Counted from the first letter of the stretch, positions 38,338 through 48,707 are shown. The stretch is 64,000 nucleotides of DNA from Rhodopirellula baltica (GCA_002901265.1 PPHI01000065.1:1-64000), one strand, 5' to 3'. Notes: a model not told the origin generated them from the letters alone. Numbers and translations are program-made.

Positions 38338-38671
38338 GTACGTGTTCTCTTAAACTCGCGCCAAAGGAATGTAAAAACAAGTCGCGGGATGGGACGTCTA
38401 CCCGGTCCACGCGGCGGGCCGAATCCCGCAAGGTTGGCTGGCTAAGAGAAGCACTCGATCGCTCGCTGCCCAGAAAACTAATGCTATTGCGAATCAATTG
38501 CAACATCGTCAAACAAGGATTAGTTTGGAAAACAACATTTCGCGTCGAAACGCCGTTGAGATGAACTCAATGGAGCATTCACGCCCCTCGGAAAACGAAA
38601 GCGTTTTCGCTGTCGCGCACTGCAAATCCGTCGTCGCGTCCCACCACCTCCATCCCTCAGGCTGAACGTTG
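38338..38671. promoter_or_regulatory. Divergent promoter region with a possible Fur-like site
   Basis: The region separates the DUF1559-PepSY operon from the Fes-like esterase. TGCGAATCAATTGCA at 38488-38502 has inverted ends (TGC/GCA). It matches the 7-1-7 Fur consensus TGATAATNATTATCA at 9 of 14 defined positions, counted by hand. That is suggestive at best. Confidence 0.3.
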
Positions 38672-40333
38672 ATGTCAACCTTTGCCGCGATCTCCGACAA
38701 CGCGCTCGCCACCTCGGCGATCTTCCTCGCGCTGCTCACCACGCCGTTTTCCACGACGCTTTCCGCAAACAATCAAACCGACAGAATGCTCGGTGCGGGG
38801 GAGTCGTTGGAAGGATCGCTGGATGCCAACCACCCAATCACCATTCGTCTCAATGCGATCGAAGGTGACTACATTCGCGGCCAATTCACAGGCCAGGATG
38901 CAACACTGTCGCTTGTCGACAGCAACCAGGCGCCGGTACGAAGACTCGCCAAGGGGAACGGCGAACGCGAGAGTTTTTACTTCGTTCTACCTCAAGAAAA
39001 CTCAGTGCGTCTTCACATCACCTCCGCCGTTCCAACAACGGTCGAGCTCGAACTCGCTTCAATCGTGCCGGCTTCCGAGCAAATGCCGCCGCCACAATCA
39101 CCCGCAAGCCCGCGGCTGAAAGCATTACAGCGCAGCATTGCCCGAGGCGAAAACACACAATCGTTTTGGAACGAAATCGAATCCTCCGGCGCACCGCTTG
39201 TCGAGTACGAAAACGTCACTCCTCCGCTCGCTGACGACGAAGCCTTGGTCACGTTTCTCTATCGAGGTGCTAAGAACCGAGCGCAAGTGTTCTCAGCACC
39301 ATCAGGCGACCACGATGAAATGGTCCGTCTCGAAAACACTGACGTCTGGTATGCGAGCTACCGCGTCCCACGTTCGGCACGACTGAGTTACAAACTCGCT
39401 CCCGACGTGCCGCAACTCAACGAATCATTCTGGGACCGTCGCCGCGCCATTTTGGCCACCGCGCAACTTGACCCACTCAATCCCCATTCGTTTCCCGAAC
39501 ATCCTGTCGATCGCTTTGCCGGAGAATCGGTTCTTGAACTACCCAGTGCTCCCGCGCAACCCTGGCTGGAATCCGAGCCTAAAATTCCGACCGGCAGCGT
39601 AACACCACATCGCATCACAAGTGACATCCTTGGCAACACCCGCAACGTGTTCGTCTATCGCCCGTCCGGATATCAAAGCGATGATCCCGACAACGCTTTG
39701 ATGGTGGTCTTCGATGGCGAACGCTATGTCAACGATGTCGACGTCCCACACATTCTGGACCGATTGATCGCTGCAAAACAAATCCCGCCCACCGCTGCGA
39801 TTTTGATCAGCAATCCCAGTCAAGCGTCTCGCTCCAAAGAACTGCCGTGTAACCCCGACTTCGCCCGATTCTTGTCCGACGAATTGATGCCTTGGGCACG
39901 CCAAGAACATCTGACCGCCGATCGGTCTCGAACCGTTGTTGCGGGCGCTAGCTATGGCGGTCTGGCGGCCGCCTACATCGGGCTCACACTGCCCGAGATT
40001 TTTGGCAACGCCTATTGCCAATCAGGCTCGTTCTGGTGGTCGCCAGGCGCCAAACCCGGCAGCCCCCAAGCGGACCCCGAATGGCTGACGAGGCAGTTCG
40101 TCAGTGCCGACGTTTCCGATGTCAACTTCTACCTCGAAGCCGGATCATTCGAAGACCACGGTGACACCAGCATTTTCAAGTCGACGCGACACCTCCGCGA
40201 TGTCTTACAAGCCAAAGGCTTTCAGGTTCAACATCGCGAATACGCAAGTGGTCACGGCTACTACTACTGGCGTTACAACTTTCCAAACGGGGTCATCGCG
40301 TTGCTTGGGGACGCACACGACAACAAAGAATAG
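38672..40333 (+). CDS. Enterochelin esterase (Fes)-like hydrolase
   Basis: 553 residues from ATG 38672; N-terminal hydrophobic export signal about 9-32. Residues about 40-130 form a beta-rich domain like the prepeptidase C-terminal fold. About 185-300 is the Fes N-terminal domain (LVTFLYRGAKNRAQVF). The esterase domain follows: MVVFDGERYVND, nucleophile in AGASYGGLAAAYIGL, and late YLEAGSFEDHG and ASGHGYYYW with the likely Asp/His. Fes enzymes hydrolyse ferric-enterobactin esters. The signal peptide and the divergent PepSY operon support extracytoplasmic siderophore use, though other ester substrates are possible. Confidence 0.85.
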   Translation: MSTFAAISDNALATSAIFLALLTTPFSTTLSANNQTDRMLGAGESLEGSLDANHPITIRLNAIEGDYIRGQFTGQDATLSLVDSNQAPVRRLAKGNGERESFYFVLPQENSVRLHITSAVPTTVELELASIVPASEQMPPPQSPASPRLKALQRSIARGENTQSFWNEIESSGAPLVEYENVTPPLADDEALVTFLYRGAKNRAQVFSAPSGDHDEMVRLENTDVWYASYRVPRSARLSYKLAPDVPQLNESFWDRRRAILATAQLDPLNPHSFPEHPVDRFAGESVLELPSAPAQPWLESEPKIPTGSVTPHRITSDILGNTRNVFVYRPSGYQSDDPDNALMVVFDGERYVNDVDVPHILDRLIAAKQIPPTAAILISNPSQASRSKELPCNPDFARFLSDELMPWARQEHLTADRSRTVVAGASYGGLAAAYIGLTLPEIFGNAYCQSGSFWWSPGAKPGSPQADPEWLTRQFVSADVSDVNFYLEAGSFEDHGDTSIFKSTRHLRDVLQAKGFQVQHREYASGHGYYYWRYNFPNGVIALLGDAHDNKE

Positions 40334-40348
40334 GTTTCAAGGAAGACG

Positions 40349-40738
40349 TCAATCGCCAAAGAACAGTTGGTGCAGGTAGCGTCCCGGAAACAACGTAAAC
40401 GATCCAGCAATCACGATCGCACCGACATACGTCATCACCATCGAAATCTGGTGCCCACGTACGTTGCCGGTCCGCACCGCATAGATCGCGTACGGCAACG
40501 AAACGAGTGTGATCACCGAGAACGTGTGGATAAAACCGAAGTGCAGAAACAACCGTCCGCCGGCCCGTGCGGGCATGCACAACGTGATCGCTGACGTCAG
40601 CAGCATCAGTCCCACATAAACGCGGCCAACCACACGATGTGGCTGCGAACCTTTGCGCAGCAACATCGCCGCGATCCCCAATCCAATGCACGGCACCACC
40701 GTCACCAGGTGCGCGAACATCAACGTTTCATAGCTCAA
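40349..40738 (-). CDS. DUF2306-family membrane protein
   Basis: 129 residues with about four TM helices. Motifs [36 protein letters not shown] and [16 protein letters not shown] are typical of the DUF2306 family. Its ATG overlaps the stop of the upstream small gene by 4 bases. Function unknown. Confidence 0.85.
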   Translation of the reverse strand: MSYETLMFAHLVTVVPCIGLGIAAMLLRKGSQPHRVVGRVYVGLMLLTSAITLCMPARAGGRLFLHFGFIHTFSVITLVSLPYAIYAVRTGNVRGHQISMVMTYVGAIVIAGSFTLFPGRYLHQLFFGD

Positions 40739-40887
40739 CCGAACTTCTCCTTCTTAGCCTTGTTGCGACAGGACTCCGAGCAATACTTCACCTCGTCCCA
40801 ACATCGCTCCCACTTCTTTCGCCAGACGAACGGACGTCCGCATACCGGACAGATCTTCGTCGGTAAGTTCGGTTTCTTGTGAGCCAT
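40735..40887 (-). CDS. DUF2256-family zinc-finger-like small protein
   Basis: 50 residues from ATG 40887. The sequence [16 protein letters not shown] ... [11 protein letters not shown] gives two CxxC-type pairs, the DUF2256 signature. In-frame upstream Mets overlap the Wza-like gene and are not needed. It overlaps the DUF2306 start, so the two are coupled. Confidence 0.9.
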   Translation of the reverse strand: MAHKKPNLPTKICPVCGRPFVWRKKWERCWDEVKYCSESCRNKAKKEKFG

Positions 40888-40888
40888 C

Positions 40889-41785
40889 CTATTTTTTCGA
40901 GTAATCGCGACAATGGGGGCAGCTCTTTTCATTGCCCCATGCGGTGCTCTGTTTGACGTCTTCCCAAATCGACATGCTAGGCACATAAATCCGATCGCCT
41001 GGCATCAGTTGGTAGTTCGTCGACACATCTCCCAACTGTAAAATCTGTTGATAGCACACCGGATAGATCGCCCGCTCTTGGCCGTCCGGCTGTGGACGCG
41101 TCAAAATGATTTTGTGGTCGTTGCTGCGATCCGTTAAACCACCAGCGGCAATAATCGCGTCCAACACGGTCTCATGCCCAACCAGCGGATACGATCCTGG
41201 CGCATTGACTTCGCCCATCACATAAAACAAAGCACTCTCTTTGTTGACCAAGCGGACCGTCACACCAAAGTCTTCAGACTCCGCTGGCTCGACGGGCAAA
41301 CCCAGCGAATTACCACGGTGTGACGCCAGCTCTACTTTGCGTTGCCGCTTTGCCAGTTCCGTTCGCGTGACAACTCCTTGAACCTGCGACTGGATCTCTT
41401 CCGCCGACATCCCGGCGACTTTCAAACGCCCGTACCCACCAAGCTCAATCGTTCCGTCTTGTTGCACCGTCTGGTCTGACGACAATCGGATCGGTGAATT
41501 AAAGTCGTTCGGTTCGATCACCAACACGTCGCCCGCTTCGACGCGGTGCGCCGGCAAACTTTCCTTCGCTAGCTCAGTCGGAATCATCTTCGGGTGCCCC
41601 GCCTTTTGACGGCGTTTACTGGCCGCCGAAAGCAACGGATGGCCGCCAGCTGAAACCGGCAATCCCAGCGACGCGGCCGTACGGCATCCGACCTGGCTGG
41701 AACAGACCGCCGCGATCAGCAGTCCGATTACAAGCGATCGCATTCCCATCGCGAAAACGTTTGTCTGTTTCATGATTCGATCCAT
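40889..41785 (-). CDS. Wza-like polysaccharide export lipoprotein
   Basis: 298 residues; Met at 41785, 41773 or 41749 are all possible starts. Signal peptide with a lipobox-like QVGC near residue 30. The polysaccharide-export domain has [10 protein letters not shown] and [20 protein letters not shown], followed by an SLBB-like domain ([20 protein letters not shown], then [13 protein letters not shown]). The C-terminus carries CPHC. It would form or assist an outer-membrane polysaccharide channel. No glycosyltransferases lie nearby. It follows the TamB/AsmA-like gene by 14 bases. Confidence 0.85.
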   Translation of the reverse strand: MDRIMKQTNVFAMGMRSLVIGLLIAAVCSSQVGCRTAASLGLPVSAGGHPLLSAASKRRQKAGHPKMIPTELAKESLPAHRVEAGDVLVIEPNDFNSPIRLSSDQTVQQDGTIELGGYGRLKVAGMSAEEIQSQVQGVVTRTELAKRQRKVELASHRGNSLGLPVEPAESEDFGVTVRLVNKESALFYVMGEVNAPGSYPLVGHETVLDAIIAAGGLTDRSNDHKIILTRPQPDGQERAIYPVCYQQILQLGDVSTNYQLMPGDRIYVPSMSIWEDVKQSTAWGNEKSCPHCRDYSKK

Positions 41786-41799
41786 CGATACTTCTAAAA

Positions 41800-44700
41800 T
41801 TATCTTCGACGTTGGTTTTCTTTGAGTTGTGACACGTTGGTCACCGCCGAGCCAAAGCTGCTGGTCAAGAAAAACTTAACCGCGTTTTGGCCGAGCTGTT
41901 TTCCGGTTTGCAAACGCAGCACCGGGCGACTAGCCGTCCCGCCGACATGCACGTTCACCACGCGATCCTTTAATAATTCGTTTGCCTTGACGATCAACGC
42001 GACCGGTGCAGGCGCCGCCAACATCAACGGCGAATCCAACAGCGACACCAACTGATCCGTAGGGCTTTCCGAACTGGTGCTCGCGACCACATCCAAGTCC
42101 AACGACTGGTTGAAGTTCGCTTTACCAGTTACCAAGACCTGCACGTTGCTTTGATACACCGCGACCTCATCAACATGCACGATGCCGTTACCAATTCGCC
42201 CGTACGCGATCGCGCCGTCTTGCCCGCGACCAGGTGTGGGTGCGGACAGCGTGACCATCTTCGGTAACTGATCCAAAATCGGAAACTCCATCGCTTCGAT
42301 GTTGGACATTTCAAAGTCATAGGTGCCGACGATGTCATCGATCGAACGCGCATGCTTCGCACGTAACGTGATGTCTCCATCAACAATGCCCGAACCCGCT
42401 GAGCCGCGTTCCATCAATTTGGCTAAATCGACGCGTTGGATTTGCACTGACGTCACGGTATCCAAGCTTCGTGTGTAGCGACCTTCCGACGCGACGCGAA
42501 CGGTCCCGCCGCCCAACGAAAGCCGTCCCGCGCGACATTGCCAACGCGCCGTCATCCCCGCCGGACGAAAACTCCAATCGACAGGAAACGTGGCTTGTCG
42601 AACGCCCACTCCGGCGGCAACCAAGTGATCAACCTGCACGTCCGCTCGGCCCGAAATCACAGGACCAAGTCGACTGCGCAGCCGCAGCGTCGCCGCCCCG
42701 GAAAGATCATTCACACCGACAGCCGATGTCGCCCGACGCAAATTCACCCGGCTAACCACACAATCAAAGTAGCCCGACGGAATTCCAGCAAACGTCAATG
42801 CGCCCGATCCATTGATCCGCCCATCGGCGAAGCGACCTTGCAAACTGTTCAGTTCGACCCGCTCGGGATGCACGACCGCGTCCAACGAACAGATCTGTGA
42901 GAGTCCGACACCGTTGTAACGAAAGTCTTCCAGTGCGCCGGAAACCTTACAAAGATGCCGCCCGTCAAATGCATTCGCTTCTCGAACACATTCTCCCGTG
43001 ATCACCCCGCCAACCGAACGCAACTCTGGTCCCAATCGCAACGCCGAAACGATTTGATCAACCGGCAAACCAACCAACTTGGCTCGACCAGCGACAGGCA
43101 CCTTTTCAATTTCCATCGTCGATGACGACGCGAACGCGACCAACTGCTCCAAACGTGTGGATGCGGTCCCGGTGAAGCGACCTCGTAACACGCTGCCGTC
43201 AACTTGGCTGCTTAACCGTTGATCAGCAACGGTAACGGTGGCACGGTCAAGCTGCAACGGAATCCGCTGAACCGATGCTTGCTTGGTCCCTAGCCATGCG
43301 TTCCCGGCGAGCGATTCTAAACTTGCCAAGGAAGTAACTTGGAAGCCACCCTGCAATAGCCCCGTCGAGGGCAACGCTTGGCCAGACAACGCGACCAAGG
43401 CAGGCAATTGAATCTCTGAAAACTGTCCCTGAACTTGTGTCGTCGTCCAATCCAATTCATTCATTTGGGCCGCCACCGAAAATCGGCCGCCAAAGCAATT
43501 GTCGGACATCGTCTGCAGCTGCACCCCATCTGGTGTCAGCTCCCATTGCAAGTCCGCATCGCCAACCGCAGAACCTTGATAGCTCGCTTGCCGCAGGCTC
43601 GCTAAACCAGATGCCACAATCTCATGGGCTCCGGTCTTTAGATCCGCAGTGACATGCACCTTGCCGTCCACTTCGGCGAGTCCTTGTACAGGGATGGCCG
43701 CATCCGAAAACTTTGCGACTAGCTGTCCGATCTCGTCCAACAATACGCCGTCGATCGCAAGACTTGCGTCCAGACTTGATTGATCGTCGACAAGACCATT
43801 CAACAACAACTCACCGGTTGCATTTCGCCAGCGGAATACGAGCGGTGTTGATGTAATCTCGCCCTGCTGAAGCTGCACCTGCCAATCGATGTCCGAAATC
43901 CGTTCGCCAACCACGCCAAGATCATTCAGTCGCAATTGTGTTGTCGCTTGCCAAGCAGCAACATCAGTGACTTCCGACAGGGAACAGGATGCCTTCAGCG
44001 ACGTGCTTAAACGCCCCTGAGGCGTAAGTGATTCGAGCCCAAACTGTTTGATCAGAGTGTCGGTTGGCTGAACCGAGCATTCCAATTGCGTGGTCAGCAC
44101 CTTGTCACCAACCAAGTGTGCCTCGACGCTTGGCGATAGCTCAACGAGCGCGTCCTTGGCAACATCGCGAACCACGATCACATCTGAACGAATCGCTGCG
44201 ATTCCGTCTCTCAATTCACAACGGACTGCGGCGTCATCAACACCGAAGCCGAACGCGTTCAATTCTTTCCAATACAGTTTCGATGCGATCACCGCCGCAG
44301 TCGGTTGGCTCACCGATTCCAGCGGGACGACAAAACTCGCATCGGCAGCAAGCAGACCTTTCGCATTGGCAACGCCAAACCGATCCGCGACCGCGGCGAT
44401 TTGATAGGGCGACACCTGCACCGTTCCCGTCGCTTCACCCGACATCGCGGCAAAGTCGTTGATCGATGAATCGCCATGAATCTTGGCCTCGAAAACTGCG
44501 GAGGGCAGGGCGATCGAAGCGATTTCGATCTCATTGGCAACACAACGGGTCTGACCGGCAAAATGAAGTTGATCGCCAACCAACTTTGCCGAAGCCTGAA
44601 TCACAGCCGCAGCGGTCAGATCACCGGGTGGCAACTCAGGCAGCTCACCGGCAAGCGACTTGGACAAGTCCTCGGCCAACGGCCCAAGCTCAAACGGTGA

Positions 44701-45663
44701 TAGACGCAAATCGAACGTGGCCGACGGATCAGGCGATTGCAAATCAACACGCGAAGCAATCAAAAACTGTGCATCGAAGGGGTTCGCCATCACATCCAAA
44801 CTCGCGTGGCGATTGTCGAACGCACCCGCCACACGCACCTGTTTGCAAACCTCGCCCAATCGCTGTGATCGAATGTCATGCAAATCAACCGTCAAGCTGA
44901 CTTGGCTATCAAGCAAATTTTCTGAGATCGGAGGATGTGAACTGCGCAGCTGAAAATCCAGCCCGGCGTTCACCGCTTCCACATTCACAATCGCGGGGAC
45001 GAGCGGCAACTCGGCGATCCTTTGGCTGTCCAGCTTGATACCTAACAGATCAACCGCGCTGGTCCCGGCAAATGTTTTCGCATCCAACTTGCACTGGGCG
45101 ACCAAACTGCCGCCGAACAATGCGGGAATCGTGACTCGCGCATCAATGTTCCCTTCGCATCGCACATGCACATCAACATCGGTAACCGATAGAGACTGCT
45201 TTCCGATCTGATGCACGGCGAACTCCGCATCATTGATAATCACATGATGCACCGGAATCACACCGATCTCGCCGCCTTGTGATTCGGAGTTTGATTGCGG
45301 AAAGACGCTGATCAACTTGCCCGCTTCATCGAATCGCAAATGGCCTTGAGGGTGATCGACGATGACAAGCTCCAGCCAGACTCCATCACGAAGCCCACGC
45401 CGAAGCGACGGAACGATCGTCAGCTTGTCAAACCCTACTTGCACCTCACCAGGCTGTCCGGGTTCCTCAACCACCAATCCTTCGATCGTCCAACGATCGG
45501 AATTCAGCGTTACCGCGGCGACCTCAACCCGTGTCGACAACACCATCTCTGCGCCGCGGACCGCGGCCCAGCGAACGATTTGATTGCGGGCCATGAACGC
45601 AGCGATCAACCCGATGCAGCAAACCAACAACACGCGGCGGAATAGTCGTGACCAATAACGCAT
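41800..45663 (-). CDS. Giant TamB/AsmA-like envelope protein
   Basis: 1,287 residues from ATG 45663, with a GGTGGGG-like site upstream (GTG 45669 is the alternative). One N-terminal TM anchor (about 10-28) is followed by a long, regular beta-rich repeat structure (MVLSTRVEVAAVTLNSDRWT and further). The end resembles AsmA_2/DUF3971-type C-termini. Such proteins span the envelope and are thought to move lipids or assist outer-membrane assembly. Co-transcription with the Wza-like gene suggests envelope biogenesis. Confidence 0.78.
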   Translation of the reverse strand: MRYWSRLFRRVLLVCCIGLIAAFMARNQIVRWAAVRGAEMVLSTRVEVAAVTLNSDRWTIEGLVVEEPGQPGEVQVGFDKLTIVPSLRRGLRDGVWLELVIVDHPQGHLRFDEAGKLISVFPQSNSESQGGEIGVIPVHHVIINDAEFAVHQIGKQSLSVTDVDVHVRCEGNIDARVTIPALFGGSLVAQCKLDAKTFAGTSAVDLLGIKLDSQRIAELPLVPAIVNVEAVNAGLDFQLRSSHPPISENLLDSQVSLTVDLHDIRSQRLGEVCKQVRVAGAFDNRHASLDVMANPFDAQFLIASRVDLQSPDPSATFDLRLSPFELGPLAEDLSKSLAGELPELPPGDLTAAAVIQASAKLVGDQLHFAGQTRCVANEIEIASIALPSAVFEAKIHGDSSINDFAAMSGEATGTVQVSPYQIAAVADRFGVANAKGLLAADASFVVPLESVSQPTAAVIASKLYWKELNAFGFGVDDAAVRCELRDGIAAIRSDVIVVRDVAKDALVELSPSVEAHLVGDKVLTTQLECSVQPTDTLIKQFGLESLTPQGRLSTSLKASCSLSEVTDVAAWQATTQLRLNDLGVVGERISDIDWQVQLQQGEITSTPLVFRWRNATGELLLNGLVDDQSSLDASLAIDGVLLDEIGQLVAKFSDAAIPVQGLAEVDGKVHVTADLKTGAHEIVASGLASLRQASYQGSAVGDADLQWELTPDGVQLQTMSDNCFGGRFSVAAQMNELDWTTTQVQGQFSEIQLPALVALSGQALPSTGLLQGGFQVTSLASLESLAGNAWLGTKQASVQRIPLQLDRATVTVADQRLSSQVDGSVLRGRFTGTASTRLEQLVAFASSSTMEIEKVPVAGRAKLVGLPVDQIVSALRLGPELRSVGGVITGECVREANAFDGRHLCKVSGALEDFRYNGVGLSQICSLDAVVHPERVELNSLQGRFADGRINGSGALTFAGIPSGYFDCVVSRVNLRRATSAVGVNDLSGAATLRLRSRLGPVISGRADVQVDHLVAAGVGVRQATFPVDWSFRPAGMTARWQCRAGRLSLGGGTVRVASEGRYTRSLDTVTSVQIQRVDLAKLMERGSAGSGIVDGDITLRAKHARSIDDIVGTYDFEMSNIEAMEFPILDQLPKMVTLSAPTPGRGQDGAIAYGRIGNGIVHVDEVAVYQSNVQVLVTGKANFNQSLDLDVVASTSSESPTDQLVSLLDSPLMLAAPAPVALIVKANELLKDRVVNVHVGGTASRPVLRLQTGKQLGQNAVKFFLTSSFGSAVTNVSQLKENQRRR

Positions 45664-46302
45664 CGTCACCCCACCAATCCGTTGGCGTGTGATCGATCCA
45701 TGACGTCAGTGCAAATTCGGCTTGTTGCAATTCGATGCAACATGCGTGTGTCCCAGTGGTCCAAACATTCGAAGCAGTGTGCGGTATGCGTTTAGCAATT
45801 CCAAACAACACATCGAAAGGCCAGACTTGCGGCCCGATCGCAGCCCCGCATCCTAATGGTTTCAGTTTCACGGACGCCCAAGTCACCAAACGTCGGCAGA
45901 AGACTTGCCCAACCTGCCGCCTCGCGTTCGGCAATGATCACGTTCCTTCTCACAACGTTTGCGGAACAGAACACGACCTTTCGTGACGGCTGAAACTGAA
46001 AAACAACAGCGGTTCGTCGAAAGAATTCAAGCTGTTTTCCCCACGGCCGATGCGATGTTTCCCGCGCGCTGAACAACGCGTGAATTCCGTAGAAACTTTT
46101 TCCCTCGACAAGCTCCTGTCACGAATTCGCAATCGCGAAAACAGTGCCGCAACGGTTTGGTCGCGTGAAACGAGACACGCCGTGAAACACCGTAAAAACC
46201 GCAGTGAAATGTCGGCATTCCGCATCCCTCAATTTTCGGGGATTCAGTTGCGCGACCCGTCCAATCATGACCTACGGTTCAGCAACCACCCAGAGGAGAT
46301 TC
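45664..46302. other. Long intergenic region without a recognised gene
   Basis: 639 bases between divergent genes. Open frames on both strands are short, overlapping and unlike proteins of this genome. Upstream of 46303 there are repeated CGTGAAAC-type words (about 46137-46215), but no structure I can assign. Confidence 0.5.
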
Positions 46303-46695
46303 ATGCGTATCGTAACCGTCCTATTGATGATGATCGTCACGTCGTCGGCCGCCATTGTTGTCGTTGCCACTCAAGAGTTTCAGTCGCAAAAAGCTGAAAC
46401 GAAGAAACCGTCACCAAAACAAGGCAACACCTATTTCAGCGACATTGTGGCGACACGAGACCGCGAGCTGCTCGATCAATTCATGGCGACGCTCAACCCG
46501 ACGATCATGCAGGAATGTGCCGCCGAACATGACCTCGGTCACACCATCGACCTCGACTACTTGGCCAGCTGCGGTGATTTCGATCTGTACGCCAAGTACC
46601 TGCGGATCTCTAAATTCGAGGCCGTCAAAAAGTTCGAATACGTGATGCTGTACTCGTCATCGAAACTCGAATTCGAAGAGCGTCTCGCGCGATAG
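46303..46695 (+). CDS. Small exported or anchored hypothetical protein
   Basis: 130 residues from ATG 46303, chosen for AGGAG 7 bases upstream. N-terminal hydrophobic segment about 2-22 (IVTVLLMMIVTSSAAIVVVA). The mature part is charged and helical (TRDRELLDQFMATLNPTIM and further). No family recognised. It stands alone. Confidence 0.7.
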   Translation: MRIVTVLLMMIVTSSAAIVVVATQEFQSQKAETKKPSPKQGNTYFSDIVATRDRELLDQFMATLNPTIMQECAAEHDLGHTIDLDYLASCGDFDLYAKYLRISKFEAVKKFEYVMLYSSSKLEFEERLAR

Positions 46696-46718
46696 GCGTC
46701 GTCGCTTGATGCACGCCA

Positions 46719-47378
46719 CTAGGCCGTACGAAGACGCGCAGTATCGCTGGCACTTTGATAAAGGTTCCAGTCTTGGATCGATCCGATCGTGCCGTGTTCT
46801 TGCGCCACGACGGCGTGACTAACTTGAATCACATCGATCCCCGCACTATTTGCCGCCGCAATCCCTGCCGCCGAATCCTCGAAGATCAAACACTGAGACG
46901 GCTGCATCCCATGACGCTCCATCGCGAGTTGGAACCCTTGCGGATCAGGCTTGCTACGCTGTGTCTCGTCAGCCGTGATCAGCGTTCGCGGATGCGGCAA
47001 CCCCGCCGCATCCAGACGCGTCATCGCGAGCCGCCGTGTACACGAAGTCACAATTGCCCAACGCGCAGGATCCAGCTGACTGAGCAACCGATTTGCTCCC
47101 GGCACCTCGACCACATCGCTCGCGTCAGCGATTTGGTACTCAAGCAACAACTGATCTTCCGCCAGCGCATCCAAATCCGGACGCAACTCGGCGACAACCG
47201 CGTGCCCCTGGCGGCCTTCCGAGATCGCGAAGATGTCCGATTCGGCGACCTGATGGCGTCCTGCAAAGTCACGCCACGCCCGTTTTACACTTGCAGTCGA
47301 ATCGACCAGCGTTCCGTCCAAGTCGAACAACAATAACGCTACTTCATCGACCAACTTTGTAAACGTCTCTGCGTTCAT
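46719..47378 (-). CDS. HAD-superfamily sugar-phosphatase-like protein
   Basis: 219 residues. HAD motif I is LLFDLDGTLVDS, motif II is in AIVTSCTRR, the motif III Lys is in TQRSKPDPQGF, and motif IV is CLIFEDSAAGIAAANSAG. This pattern is of the beta-phosphoglucomutase/GPP type, acting on a phosphorylated sugar or polyol. The start overlaps the MFS stop by 4 bases. With the DeoR regulator upstream this looks like a small carbohydrate uptake and dephosphorylation unit. Confidence 0.92.
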   Translation of the reverse strand: MNAETFTKLVDEVALLLFDLDGTLVDSTASVKRAWRDFAGRHQVAESDIFAISEGRQGHAVVAELRPDLDALAEDQLLLEYQIADASDVVEVPGANRLLSQLDPARWAIVTSCTRRLAMTRLDAAGLPHPRTLITADETQRSKPDPQGFQLAMERHGMQPSQCLIFEDSAAGIAAANSAGIDVIQVSHAVVAQEHGTIGSIQDWNLYQSASDTARLRTA

Positions 47379-48676
47379 AAAATCTCTCCTTGTAATAAGG
47401 TGTTCTCTTCTTTGACTCGGATCGCGTCATCCGTTGATCGGTCCGCAGCTCCCGCACGCGTGACGATCGCAGGAGCCCGCAGGACCTCTGCCATGGCCGC
47501 AACAACACTGGCAACCGCCAGCGACGCGGCTGGAACAAACAACGCGATTCGTAATGAACTCATATCGGCGATCACGCCAATGACTGGCGGCCCAAACAAA
47601 AACCCGGCATAGCCAATCGTGGTGACGAGTGCCAACGTCTGCCCCACGCGTCGCACGTCTTTGCCGCAGGCTCGAAACGCAGATGGAATCACATTGGCCA
47701 GCCCTGCGCCTGCGAACATCGCCGGGACATAGGCCATCACCGGATTGCGTGTCATCAAAACCAGCATCAACGAAACGCTGGATACCAAGCAGCCAATGAT
47801 GATCGTCCGACGATCACCAACCGAATGCGAGATCATGTCGCCGGCGAATCGGCAAACCGACATCCCGATCGCAAACGATGCATAGACAAAACCCGATCCC
47901 GTCGTCGCCGTTTCGACGGTAGGACCTTCGCCGGGCTGAAACAGTTTGACCAGCCAGTCGACCATCGCGCCTTCAGCAACCAAACAACAAAACGCGATCG
48001 TGCCAAGTGAAACAACAGCTGACAACGGATAGGCACTGCGATGTTCCGCTTGCCGTTCCGTATCGCTGACGCCTGCCGCTGCTTCGGTTTGTCCAGCGAC
48101 TTGTACCCCAGCCGTGCGATCTTTCGCTCCAGCCGCAATCACGATCAACACCATTGCCGTCGCGATGATGGCCGAATACCAAAATGCAACCATCGCCGGT
48201 TGGTCATTCAAGATCAAACCAAAGGTCCCCGCACCAACGGCCGCGCCCAAGCTGAAACAGCCGTGCAACTTGGACATGAATCGACGGCCCGACAGTCGTT
48301 CCGTTTCGATCGCGCTCGCGTTCATCGCAACATCCATCGCACCATGGCAACCGCCAAAAAAGAATGCCGCGATCGCAAGTTGGCTAAGCTCGGAAAGCCC
48401 CACCACAACCGGGAATAAAAACAGGAACCCGACCCCGGCAGCAAGACTGACCGTTCGCGTCCCTAATGCCTGGATCGCACGTGGCGTCAACAACATCGCC
48501 ACGATGCCGCCCACCGCAAAAGAGAGCAGCACGACGGACAGCAACGATTCGCTCAGTCCCGCCTTACGCCCCACGATCGGGATCGCCGTCGCCCAGCCGC
48601 CAACAACGAGACCATTTGCTAAAAACAGCCCAATTGGCTGCAACAAACTGCAATAAGTTGCTTTTTCGTGCGTCAT
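47375..48676 (-). CDS. MFS transporter (YbjJ-like)
   Basis: 433 residues, about twelve TM helices. N-terminal GLFLANGLVVGGWATAIPIV, then FFGGCHGAMDVAMNASAIET and the basic loop SGRRFMSKLHGCFSLGAAVG, features shared with the E. coli YbjJ group. Substrate unknown. It is coupled to the HAD phosphatase and diverges from the DeoR gene. Confidence 0.87.
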   Translation of the reverse strand: MTHEKATYCSLLQPIGLFLANGLVVGGWATAIPIVGRKAGLSESLLSVVLLSFAVGGIVAMLLTPRAIQALGTRTVSLAAGVGFLFLFPVVVGLSELSQLAIAAFFFGGCHGAMDVAMNASAIETERLSGRRFMSKLHGCFSLGAAVGAGTFGLILNDQPAMVAFWYSAIIATAMVLIVIAAGAKDRTAGVQVAGQTEAAAGVSDTERQAEHRSAYPLSAVVSLGTIAFCCLVAEGAMVDWLVKLFQPGEGPTVETATTGSGFVYASFAIGMSVCRFAGDMISHSVGDRRTIIIGCLVSSVSLMLVLMTRNPVMAYVPAMFAGAGLANVIPSAFRACGKDVRRVGQTLALVTTIGYAGFLFGPPVIGVIADMSSLRIALFVPAASLAVASVVAAMAEVLRAPAIVTRAGAADRSTDDAIRVKEENTLLQGEIL

Positions 48677-48678
48677 AT

Positions 48679-48707
48679 TTGCATATTATCGCTTAACATT
48701 GCAGATT
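48679..48707. promoter_or_regulatory. Candidate DeoR operator (two direct TTGCANATT repeats)
   Basis: TTGCATATT at 48679-48687 and TTGCAGATT at 48699-48707 are 20 bases apart, about two helical turns. They lie in the gap between the MFS start and the DeoR start. DeoR-family regulators often bind spaced repeats in such gaps. Inference from position and repetition. Confidence 0.35.

Noticed and set aside
45735-45986. Plus-strand 83-residue open frame with CPTC motif
   Set aside because: No ribosome binding site, composition unlike genes here, and overlapping equally long frames on the other strand.
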